DNA of 64,000 nucleotides, from NCBI GenBank assembly GCA_947044365.1, contig OX345639.1, positions 3,406,001 to 3,470,000 on the forward strand. Reading direction: 5' to 3'. Positions 24,181 to 35,598 of this stretch are shown here, piece by piece (position 1 is the first letter of the stretch; each line of letters opens with the position of its first letter). Below the pieces are notes generated by a model, which was not told the DNA's origin, did not search any database, and saw nothing but the letters and a program-made list of their open reading frames with translations. This stretch comes from Petrosia ficiformis. Taxonomy: Eukaryota; Porifera; Demospongiae; Haplosclerida; Petrosiidae. A program made the position numbers and the translations under genes.

Positions 24181-27054
24181 ATGCGCTTGGTGTCCCACTA
24201 TAAATACTCTTTCTCACAAACAGCTGCTGCAGTCAGAGGTTGGATAAGAAGTAGACATTTATTAAGTAGTTCCAGTACTTCATATACACCTAATTTTTTA
24301 ATAAGGTATAAAAGTGTTTTGTACTCAATGGCCGAGGGTGGTAACCCAGTTGTTGAAGTATCCAATGGAGATAACAAGAACAATGAAAGAGTGGAACTAA
24401 CTGAGAAACAGCTGAAAAAAGCAGCAAAAAAAGAAGCAAAGAAAGCCAAGTTTCAAAAGAAGATAGAGGAACAGAAACAAGCAGTGGCAAATAACGAAGT
24501 GCATACGAGTGTCATGTGATATGTCACATGATATATCTATTGCTCCTATTCTTTAGAAATCAGATAAGAAAGAAAAGAAGAATGTATTGAAAGAAGTTCT
24601 TAGATACGAGATACCTATACCAAAGGGAGAAAAGAAAGGTATATGTATATGTACATGTACATACATAATTATGTACTTTACCATATACATATATGTTCTT
24701 CATATCATATATATACATATGTACATCATACCATATACATATGTACTTCATACCGTGTATACATATGTACATGTACTTCTTACTATATATACATATTATG
24801 TACTTCATACCATATATACAAATACATATGTACTTCATACCATGTATTATGCACCTGTACTTCATACCATATATATAATATACATATGTACTTCATACCA
24901 TATATATATATATACATATATGTACTTCATACCATATATATACATATATGTACTTCATACCATATATACATATATGTACTTCCTACCATATACATATACA
25001 TATGTACTTCATACCATGTATTATGTACATGTTCTTCATACCTGTATATGTACATGTACCTTATACCCATATATGTACATAATTTTCATACCTATACATA
25101 TATGTACATATACCTCATACCCATATATGTACATGTACGTCGTCATACCCGTATATGTACATGTATCTTATACCCATATATGTACATGTACGTCATAGTC
25201 ATACCTACATATGTACATGATGTCATACCCATATACGTATGTACTTGTACCTCATACGCATATATGTACATGTACCTCATACCCATATATGTACATGTAC
25301 CTCATACCCATATATGTACATGTACCTCATACGCATATATGTACATGTACCTCATACCCATATATGTACATGTACATCATACCCATATATGTACATGTAC
25401 CTCATACACATATATGTACATATACCTCATACCCATATATGTACATGTACATCATACCCATATATGTATATGTACATGTACCTCATACGCATATATGTAC
25501 CTGTACCTCATACCCATATATGTACATGTTCTTAACCTCATTATAGATGTGAGTGGTCCGATGCCAAATAGCTATAGTCCTGCTTATGTTGAGGCCGTCT
25601 GGTATGAATGGTGGGAGAAACAGGGTTTTTTTAAACCAGAATATGGGGTATGTACATATGTCATGTGAGATAACATTGCTATCATGTGACTATCATAGGG
25701 TAGGAAGGTGACTGATCCATGTCCAAAGGGAAAGTTCATAATATGTATACCACCTCCAAATGTAACAGGTAACCTTCATCTTGGTCACGCCCTCACAAAT
25801 TCCATTGAGGATGCCATCACTAGATGGTAATAAGTGATTGTGTTTATTAACTAAAGGGGCATTCTTATGTATCTATTTTATAGGCATAGAATGAAGGGAA
25901 AGATGGTGTTATGGAACCCAGGGTGTGATCATGCCGGGATAGCCACACAGGTGGTTGTAGAGAAGAAGCTAAAGAGAGAGAAAGGTATTTCTAGACATGA
26001 TTTGGGAAGAGAAAAGTTTATTGAGGAAGTTTGGAGATGGAAGAATGAGTAAGTTTCCCCCTATACCGATGCTCCTCACCTTTTCTTCCTCCTAAAATAG
26101 AAAAGGTGATAATATTAATAATCAAGTGAAAAGAATGGGATGTTCCGTTGATTGGGAAAGAGCATTTTTCACAATGGATAATGTGAGATGATATATATGT
26201 ATCTGTCTGTATGAGATATGTAGATTAGGGGAATAGATGCTGAGATCCCAGGCAGGAGTCAGACCCTACTTCCAAAGGCAATTAACAAACTGTTGGGACT
26301 TCGCTGGTAGAAACTAGGCTATGATGCTCCTATTAGCAATTCATCATCTTTTCTCTTACTTGGTTTCTACTAACTGAGACTCGGCTGATCAAGACTGAGC
26401 CATGTGTACCCTCTAATGGACACATGGAATCTGTCTGTCCATTATGAATGTAGTTTGTTATATATCTTGATCCATACATCCATTTACTTGTATCTATCTA
26501 CATGTATCTAATACTATCTATCTATCTATCTATATATGTATTTATGTATCTATCCATCCATCCATCCATCCATTCATTCAGAGGTTAAGTCGTGCTGTAA
26601 AAGAATGTTTTGTTTTATTACATGATGAAGGTATTATATATCGTAGTAACAGACTGGTGAACTGGTCTTGTGCACTGAAATCAGCCATCTCTGACATTGA
26701 GGTAAACACATGCTCACTCCTATTCTTTACCAATCTCTTCGTCCTCCTCTTCTTTTTCCTCCTCCTTTTTCTCCTCTTCCTCCTCTTCCTCCTCCTTAGG
26801 TTGACAAACAGGAGCTGACTGGTCGTACCTTCTTACGTGTACCAAACTACGAAGACAAGGTTGAGTTTGGAGTGCTTGTGTCATTTGCATATCGTGTGGA
26901 AGGATCGGGTAAGGAGAGAGGGAGAAGAGTTTAGAGACAAGATATGATAATATTTCATATTTAGATGATGAGATAGTTGTGGCTACCACTCGAATAGAGA
27001 CCATGTTAGGAGACACAGCCATTGCTGTGCATCCTGAGGACCAGAGATATCAGG

Positions 27055-27096
<42 letters not shown>

Positions 27097-28035
27097 AGAT
27101 GTACATACATACGTACACATACACATAATACATACATACAATGTACATATACATGCATACAAACATACATTCACAATGTACATACATACATACATAATTA
27201 TGTACATACATAGATCAGAGTCAGAAATAACAGGCAGCCATCGGCCATTTTCCATGCATGTCAGGACAATGACCGAGCAAATTACTGCATGCAAGGACAT
27301 TATGGCCGAATATAATTATTATGCCCACTCATCAGATCATCATGTGGATTTGTCTACATACTCACCAGTCCTTATGCTAACTTCGAAGCAAGATTCAAGC
27401 CTTTCCTAACATCTATGAAGGCAGGAGGCCAATAATACTCGACCGTTTTAGCGGTCACGCCCTTCTTTGTCAAGACAATCGTTTTGCTATTTCTACATGG
27501 AATAAACAACTGTTACTGCAGGCGAAGTTGACCACGCCCACATTTCAGTAATACATTAATTAAACGCCGTTTCAACGCAATGTATTATGCATGGTACTGT
27601 TGCTGTTCAAACAGAGCACACTGAGTAGTCGAACTTTTCTGCCATACTGCTGACCACTAATGTGCTGACTAAGCATGCACTGCACGTGCACACAATCTCA
27701 CGTTTTTATGCACGCTCTGTTCGAACAAAAGTAAAATCAACAGTACGATCAGTTTCGTACTATGGTCGTACTAAACGTAAAGTCATTCACTGTATGTTAA
27801 CTTGTACCTGTAAATACCACACAATCACCATATTAATATATAGCATAAAGTTTTCACGTTATGCTGTATGTCAAACACTTCTCTCACGAGTGCTTTACAA
27901 TGACAGTTAAATTGACCATCCATTTTTAAAAAATGACCAGTGAAATTATGGTATGTCCGGACAAGTTGTCCAGACAATATTGATCTCTTATTTCTGACTC
28001 TGATAGATTACTACATACATACATACATACATACA

Positions 28036-28069
<34 letters not shown>

Positions 28070-28693
28070 CATACATGCATACATACACGTACATACATAC
28101 ATGTATATACATACATACATACATACATACATACATACATGCATACATACACGTATATACATACATATATATACATACATACATACATACATACATACAT
28201 ACATACATACATACAAGTTTATACATACATATATGTACAATATACATACATACATATATACATGTATATACATGTACATGACTACATGTATTATACCTAT
28301 ACTAACTTACAGCATCTTGTTGGAAAGTCCTGTGTTCATCCATTCTGTGATCGTAAACTACCCATTATAGCTGATGATATGGTTGACATGTCATTTGGTA
28401 CAGGGGCAGTGAAGATAACACCAGCTCATGATCATAATGATTATGAGTGTGGAAAAAGACACTCACTTCCTTTTGTTGAAATGATGAATGCTGAAGGCTT
28501 TATCACCGAAGTGTCTCCACAATTCAAGGTCCATTGTGTCTTGTATCTGTTTCTCTATCTATCTATATGTGTCAGTTGATCTATCTATCTACCTGTGTGT
28601 CCATCAATCTATCTATCAACCTATCTAATATCTATCTATCTGTCTATCCATCTATCTATCCATCCACATGTATCTATGTATCTATCCGTCAAC

Positions 28694-28784
<91 letters not shown>

Positions 28785-31700
28785 CCTACCTATCTATCTA
28801 TCTATCTATCTATCTACCTATCTATCTATCTATCTATCCTTCATTTATCTTTTCATTCTTAAGTGCTTATCTATTTACAGGGTATAAAACGTTTTGATGC
28901 CAGAAAGGCTGTTCTTTCTGCATTGAAGGAAAAAGGTTTGTATCGTGACACCAAAGATCATCCTATGGTTGTACCAGTATGCAGGTTAGTATACTAAATT
29001 ACTAGTTAATGAGTTACCTTTGATCTTATTCAACAGTCGTTCTAAAGACATTGTTGAACCATTGATTAAACCTCAATGGTGGCTGGATTGTAGAGGAATG
29101 GCTGCTGAGGCCGTGAGAGTATGTTTACTCCCTCTCCCTCCCTGTCACTTTCTCTCTCTCTCTCTCTCCATTTCTGTCTGTCTATGTCTTTCTATTTGCC
29201 TGGCTGTCTATTTAACTCTGTCTATCTATTTCTGTCTCTCCGTATCTATTTCTCTATCTATCTGGCAATGTCTTAATCTCTCTTCAGGCTGTCCAAACAG
29301 AAGAATTGAAACTAATTCCTAATATTCATAATAAGACGTGGTATAATTGGTTAGATAATTGTAGAGACTGGTGTATCTCCAGACAGTTATGGTGGGGCCA
29401 TAGAATACCAGCTTACTTTGTATCGTTCACTGATACTGATCTACCTAAGGGTGAAGTGAGTAATAAAACTACTTGTACTAATAATAAACATAGATAGATA
29501 GATTATTGGATTAAATATATGCCCTATGATGAAAATCGTTTATCGGAGGCACGTGGTATGAGCTCTTGGAAAATCTTTTTATATTCCCACTTTCTTCCTC
29601 TACTTCTCCTTCTCCTTCTCTTCCTCCTCTTTCTCTCTATCTCTTCTCCATTGAGCTTGGCCAATGATGGTTCAGATTATGAGAGCTGAGGGCTGATCAC
29701 GTCTTGAATTATAATTATTAGAGTCTGTTCACATTCATGATGACCTCAACATTAGACATGATGACTTTATATAGTGTATAGTTTAATGTCATAAGGCTAA
29801 TACATGATTATACTGTAACTCAATAATGAAGCAATGGATTGAAATTTGACATACACAAAAAAGAACAGGTATATGAAATTAGCATAGGAAAAAAGATTGG
29901 TCATTCCAAACTGAATATTTTTCTGAGGTCATGGTGAAGTAAATGGAGCATTGCAAGTGTAATTACATGTATATTAATTGATAGCAGCCTCTGTAGTGTT
30001 GATTCACTGTACTATAGATGGGCATATAGTTTAGCCACACCCACATTCTGTTAAGAGCATGGAACTTCAAAACAGTGAAAAGTACACAGTCATGTCTACA
30101 TAATGTTGTCTACATAATGTTGTCAACATTGATGTAACTAATTGAGCACTTAAAAATATATTGATAAGTTGTTACAGGTGACACCATAATGTTCCTTTAT
30201 GTGGTAACACAAGTGCTACTGTGAAATTATAATGTCATACCTTCGTATTCAATATTATCTTTTAGGAAGCTGATGGCAAGTTTTGGGTAAGTGGACGAAA
30301 CGAGCAAGAAGCTATCCAGAGAGCAGCTGATAAGTTCAAAGTTCCAAAAGAGAAAATAATTCTCAGACAAGGTAATATTGATAATATTATATACTATAGT
30401 TTCATTGTTACATGACTGCACATGTATTAGATGAGGACGTTCTTGACACCTGGTTTTCATCAGGATTACTTCCATTTTCAATTTTTGGATGGCCTGATAC
30501 AGTAAGTGAGTATGTATATATCGGGTGGTCTTTTAAAGAGGTTAGAATCCTCTTTGAAAACATAACAACCCTTTATTAAGAAGACCTCTGTGACCTTTCT
30601 TAACTGTCAATTAATGTGGAGACCACACCCATTAAATTAAATATTTTACTAAATTGTTTGTGTGTGTAGCAGGCTCAAAATGGAAATGACATGCTGTATA
30701 TATATCTGTATTTTAGATGGATGATTTAAATGCATTCTATCCAAACTCACTTCTTGAAACTGGTCATGATATCCTGTTTTTCTGGGTTGCACGTATGGTT
30801 TTCTTTGGTCAAAAACTAATGGGCCGTCCACCATTTCCAGAGGTATACCTTCATGCTATGGTACGAGATGCTCATGGACGTAAGATGAGTAAATCTCTAG
30901 GTAATGTTATTGATCCTCTTGACGTCATGCAAGGCATATCACTAGAGGGACTACATGAGAAATTATCCGGAGGTAATCTTGATCCAACAGAGATAAATAG
31001 AGCTAAAGCTGGACAGGTAGTATATATACATGTACATAATTAAATAAATAAATATATATATATAATATATATGCATTAATCAGTGTTCTACCCACACTAG
31101 TTGGCACTGGTCAGGAATGACCACCTCTCAGATGAGTTAACCACCCCTCAGATAATACGTGTATAGGGTACTGAGACAGTAGTAAGTATGTACGGCACTA
31201 AATGCAAGTTAGAATCCAACCACCGCTTTCCATGGCAGAACACTGATATATACATGTATAAATATTAATATAACACATTATATTTTGAATCCGGAATCTA
31301 TATTTCTTCATTTATGGAACAATCTGAATATTTCTATCCATAAATGCAATAATAATTGCATTAATATATCAGGTTGTGTTTCATCAAGCAAAATTATATG
31401 TAAGCACACTATTTACTCTCAGTTATAAGACAATGACTGCAAAACAACCGAGTTGTACTGTGTTATTATTACTTTTGTGTGTGTTTGACATATAACTTTG
31501 ACATCATCTTGTGTTGTGTGTGTGTGTATATATATAAATTATATATACACAATTATAATACTTATAGAATACAATATTGTATATATATATGTACAGTGGT
31601 GTGGAAACACCCAGTCATGCAGGACATTGTCCAATAAATCTGGTCAATTTCTAGTAAGTTGAAACTAAACTGTATATAAAGTATATGGGGAGCAGGACGA

Positions 31701-34700
31701 GAGTGATAAAAATAGGTCAAAATGTCCAGTAGTTGGCTCAATGTTTCCACACCCCTATGTGTGTGTGTGTGTGTGTGTTTGAGCATGTGAAAAAGGATCT
31801 TTGATTTTTACCTTTGGTTTGTTCAAAAGTTTGGTTTCGGGTGTCTTATATGACAAAAACATTTCCAATTGTTATTCACCAAAAACAAGTTTGATTTTCA
31901 CAAATTGGTTCACATATGTGTTGTATTGGTTTGTATAGAAGTCAGATTATCCTGATGGTATTCCTGAGTGTGGAGCTGATGCCATGAGATTTGCTCTATG
32001 TGCTTACACAGCTCAGGGGCGAGATATTAATCTTGATGTGAAACGTGTTGTAGGGTATCGATATTTCTGTAACAAAATCTGGAATGCTTTGAAGTTCTCT
32101 CTGAAAATATTAGGATCCGAATTCACTCCAACTCATACTTCTGAGGTAAAAAAATGTTTTAATATGATCAAATGAAAGTTAATCACTGATTTCAAGTTAG
32201 CACTGACAGTAGTATTCAATATTTAACACTTGTTAATGTTCTCACTGATCACTGATTAGTAATGATGATCATAGTAATCATAGTAATCATTAATGCTGAT
32301 CATTAGTTCTCACTGATCACTGATTAGTAACACTGATCATAGTAATCATTAATGCTGATCATTATTTAACACTTGTTAATGTTCACACTGATCACTGATT
32401 AGTAACACTGATCATAGTAATCAATGATTTAATGCTGATTTGAACTGATCATGTTGATCATTAATATTACTGATCACATATTAAATATATCAACTCTTCA
32501 GTTATCAGGTAGAGAAGATGTGATGGAGAAATGGATTTTGAGTAGATTAAATTTTGCAGTAAAGGAATGTAACAAAGGATTTGGGAGTTATGACTTCCCT
32601 CAAGTGACAACAGCCATTTATAATTTCTGGTTATATGAGCTATGTGATGTGTTTTTAGTAAGTCACATGGATATCACGTTAATGTCACATGACTTGTGTT
32701 TTGACCGTTAGGAATATCTCAAGCCGATTATGTATAGTGGAGAGGATGAAGAAATAAAATCAACATGTAGAAATGTCTTGTATCTTTATGAATGTCACTT
32801 CTCCCTATCTCCCATACTCCCTTAACCCCTTTCCCACTCTTCCCTCCATTAACCCTTCTACCCACTCTTCCCTCCTCTAACCCTTCTACCCACTCTCCCT
32901 TCCCTTAACTCTCCTACCCACTCTTCCCTCCCTTAATCCTTCTACCCACTCTCCCTCCCTTTACCCTTCTTCCCACTCTTCCCTCCTTTTACTCTTCTAC
33001 CCACTCTCCCCTCCCTTAACCCTTCTACCCACTCTCCCCTCCCTTAACCCTCCTACCCACTCTCCCCTCCCTTAACCCTTCAACCACCGTTCCCTCCCTT
33101 AACCCTTCTACCACTCTCCCCTCCCTTAACTCTCCTACCCACTCTCCCTCCTTAATCCTTCTCCCCTAACCCTCTCTCTCTATTGTATCAAAATATTTTT
33201 TGAGTTATTTTTGTTTTGAAATCATTCTTCTTTAACATCTTAAAGATACACTTGTCTAGACACTGGTCTTCGTCTTGTCAGTCCATTTATGCCTTTTCTT
33301 TCTGAGGAACTATGGCAACGGTTACCACGCCGACCATCAGACACTACTGCATCTATTTGTGTTGCAGAGTATCCAGAAAATGTTGGTTATTAAATACAAT
33401 AGAATGAAATTAATGTAATTATATTCAGGTTGGGTTGAGAGATCAGAGTATTGAGGAACAGGTAATGCTGGTTCAAGACGTGGTGCGTACTATTAGATCT
33501 TTGAAACAAGATTATCTACCACCAAAAGCAAGACCAGAAGGTAATAATATGGCTGATTAGTTACTATATATAGTAACAATAGTATGTTACATCATCATTA
33601 TGATAGGTGTTACTATAAATAGCAACAACTTTTTTATGTACAGTAATATCAAATAAAAAATAATGGTACATATATGCATGTATATATATATAGCATACTG
33701 GTACGTAGTTATTTATAAATATATATACTTGTTACTAATTATAGTAGTACAAAATAATTAAATTGCTATTCTTAAGGTCTATTTATAGTAACTGCTTAAC
33801 TCTAATGTTACTATTGTATTGAGATTTATTTATAGTAACCTCTTTACTTAAATCTGATGTTGCAAGATTTATTTATAGTAACCTATTCACTGTCTCTCGT
33901 ATAGTCAATGTAATAGTGAAAGAGGACAAACTTGCAGCCATTTTGACAAACTTTCAGAATACCATTGTCACTCTTAGTCAAATCAACAGGTTAGTGGTAT
34001 CCTAGCAACCACTTTGTTTCCTAGCAACCATTCTTATGATGATGACAGTATAATTTCAGAAGCATTATGGTGAACTTATAAGGAATCTGCTTTCTTCCTT
34101 TCTTCTCTTTCGGTTCTATTTTTTTTTTCTCATTCCTCTTTCCTTTAAGTTTGGCTAATGATGGTTCAGATTATGAGAGCTGAGGCTTTGGTTGTGACAT
34201 CTTATTACATCATTATTACATCACGTGTATGTGTAATTACATCATAATTTTAATCCACTATAGACTGGAGTTGCTACCACAAACAGCCACGCCCCCTAAA
34301 GGTTGTACGATGACAACTGTTGGTAGTCAATGTGAAGTCCATATGCAATTACAAGGACTGGTTGACGCTGCAAAAGAAATATCTCGTCTAGAAGATGCCA
34401 TTTTAAAGAAAACCTCACAAAGAGAGAAACTCATTAGTAATACTCAAATAGAAGGATATGAACAGAAGGTAAGTGGGTGTGGCTTATATGTGTAATGTGA
34501 TGTAATATGACATCATTCATAGGTACCGATAGAAGTTAGAGAAAATAATCAAGAAAAGGTATGTTATGATTGTTATTGATGTTTTACCATCCTCTATATA
34601 TTGTTAACGAAAGTTTTTATAGTGAATTAATCACAATACAGCTAAGATTAGAAATTGATTAATCAAGATTACAAACCACTTCCATTAACAGAGGGGGTTC

Positions 34701-35458
34701 TGGTGGCCTGCTGGTTAATGTGCTGGTCTGCAATCGAAAGGTTGCAGGTTCAAGCCCCACTAGGGTCAGGCTTTTTTTCGCCTATGAGTGTATTCAGCTC
34801 TACCCTCAAAAATGAGAAGGTGTTTATCACCGCATCCTTCGGAGGGGATGTAAAGCAAAAAAAAAAAACATTACTTTGTATTTCTTTGAAGTTGTATTGT
34901 ACTAATTAGGTTTGGATGGAAGTGGTTTGTTTAATTGATTTATAGAGTCTCATGGATTATGAGTACTGACAATGTTAGGGTTATATCAGGATGTTTTTGT
35001 TCTTACGCAAGTATGTATTCTATGGTTTGTATAAGTATTATAGTATTTTGAATGTGTAATATAGCTACTATACTATCCTTATATGAAGTAATGACCGTTA
35101 TTGAGGTAAGCTAGTGTATAATTGCATTCCAATGGTCCAGCTATTCAATCAAAAACTATATTATGATTCTTAAGCTAACAGACATCCTGTGTTAGTTCCT
35201 CCATCCTGAACTTGTTAAGGGTTATGGACTAGTCAAGTGGGTCCTCCAGTTTTACTTCCTATGTACCATCCTGGTCATGTTCTCATACTTTTGGACATCC
35301 CTACATCTTTCTTTTATTTATAGAAGCACATGTATTTACTCAGGGAGCTTAAATGAGATTTATTTTAATTGTTACAGATTGATAGTCTCAATACCGAGAT
35401 TCTAAACTTGACGAGAGCACTGGAAGGATTCAAGACATTCCAGTCTGAGACTCGGTGA
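24181..35458 (+). CDS. VARS1: Valyl-tRNA synthetase
   Basis: Class I synthetase joining valine to tRNA-Val. Exons: 24181-24498, 24557-24638, 25547-25647, 25699-25826, 25884-26048, 26101-26182, 26582-26701, 26800-26908, 26965-27053, 28313-28528, 28881-28984, 29037-29118, 29288-29455, 30266-30371, 30431-30501, 30717-31016, 31939-32145, 32502-32657, 32712-32779, 33246-33381, 33429-33540, 33905-33989, 34264-34468, 34523-34558, 35378-35458. Motifs: Lys-rich N-terminal extension, [13 protein letters not shown] (HIGH box, third group), editing domain ([28 protein letters not shown]), [18 protein letters not shown] (KMSKS box), anticodon-binding domain, C-terminal coiled coil. It lacks the GST-like N-terminal domain of vertebrate VARS1. 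The 49 residues before the internal Met at 24328 are basic, Ser-rich and free of Asp/Glu, like a mitochondrial presequence, so one gene may supply both compartments. Confidence 0.97.
24640..25545. repeat. TACATGTAC/CATATATG minisatellite in VARS intron 2
   Basis: About 900 bp of units like CATACCCATATATGTACATG and TACCTCATAC that grade into one another. The donor of the preceding exon itself reads GTATATGTATATGTACATG, so the array resembles expansion of donor-proximal intron sequence. The Tyr/Ile/His frames are artefacts. Confidence 0.93.
27056..27211. repeat. (AT)n and (ACAT)n microsatellite
   Basis: Dinucleotide and tetranucleotide tract immediately after the donor at 27054. The nearby DNA element at 27212-28008 is inserted between this tract and a second ACAT tract. 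Confidence 0.95.
27212..28008. mobile_element. Non-autonomous DNA element inserted in an ACAT tract
   Basis: Ends are inverted: GATCAGAGTCAGAAATAA at the left and TTATTTCTGACTCTGAT at the right. The ~790-bp interior is less AT-biased than the surrounding intron (e.g. TTTTAGCGGTCACGCCC) and has no credible transposase frame. It splits a VARS-intron microsatellite (27056-27211 and 28011-28290), which supports insertion. Confidence 0.75.
28011..28290. repeat. (ACAT)n microsatellite
   Basis: Right-hand part of the ACAT tract in the VARS intron 27054-28312, with GCAT, ACGT and ATAT variants. Confidence 0.95.
28555..28852. repeat. (TCTA)n microsatellite
   Basis: TCTA tetranucleotides with CCTA and TCCA interruptions in the VARS intron 28529-28880. 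Confidence 0.97.
29580..29692 (+). other. Conserved intronic module 1 (pyrimidine tract plus ATGATGG...CTGA)
   Basis: A ~60-nt TC-rich tract followed by TTGGCCAATGATGGTTCAGA and TTATGAGAGCTGAGG in the VARS intron 29456-30265. A near-identical module lies in another VARS intron at ~34090-34186. ATGATGG and CTGA resemble C and D boxes of snoRNAs, but the spacing is too short for a standard one. Function unknown. Confidence 0.35.
29722..29957 (-). mobile_element. MITE family A, inverted copy
   Basis: AGTCTGTTCACATTCATGAT at the left and GAGGTCATGGTGAAG at the right, with the family interior in reverse. In a VARS intron. Confidence 0.8.
31078..31249. mobile_element. Short MITE family E
   Basis: Inverted ends ATCAGTGTTCTACC and GGCAGAACACTGAT enclose ~145 bp in the VARS intron 31017-31938. 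Confidence 0.7.
31597..31756. mobile_element. Short MITE family F
   Basis: Inverted ends GGTGTGGAAACA and TGTTTCCACACCCC around ~135 bp, followed by a (TG)n tract. Same VARS intron as the element at 31078. Confidence 0.7.
32805..33180 (+). repeat. Pyrimidine-rich minisatellite
   Basis: About 370 bp of ~28-bp units like CCCTTAACCCTTCTACCCAC followed by TCTCCCCT in the VARS intron 32780-33245. The strand is almost purely pyrimidine. It lies upstream of the acceptor at 33245. Confidence 0.92.
34090..34186 (+). other. Conserved intronic module 2
   Basis: TC-rich tract followed by TTGGCTAATGATGGTTCAGA and TTATGAGAGCTGAGG, nearly identical to the module at 29580-29692 in a different intron of the same gene. 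Flanking sequence is unrelated. Confidence 0.35.
34693..34872 (+). mobile_element. tRNA-derived SINE
   Basis: The head has tRNA-like A and B boxes (GTGGCCTGCTGGTTAATG... and GGTTGCAGGTTCAAGCCCC). The body ends CATCCTTCGGAGGGGATGTA followed by an A-rich tail (about 11 A). It is a pol III-type retroposon in the last VARS intron. It sits between inverted arms (CAAACCACTTCCAT at ~34673 and ATGGAAGTGGTTTG at ~34916), so it may be nested in an older fold-back element. Confidence 0.82.
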
Positions 35459-35598
35459 ATTGGAATGAGACTAAACACAAGAGTTCATATTTTTTATGTG
35501 CATTTATTATTATTATAAAGGAAATATCACAAGAAAAACATTTAATTTTGTTCACTCGTAAAATCAAAATGTCCTAATAGCTAATGATCCCTTTTGTA

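Noticed and set aside
27662..27910. 82-codon frame inside the intronic DNA element
   Set aside because: No transposase motifs, no homology recognised, and the element appears non-autonomous.
34693..34770. Functional tRNA gene
   Set aside because: A and B boxes are tRNA-like but the cloverleaf is poor and the sequence continues into a SINE body with an A-rich tail.
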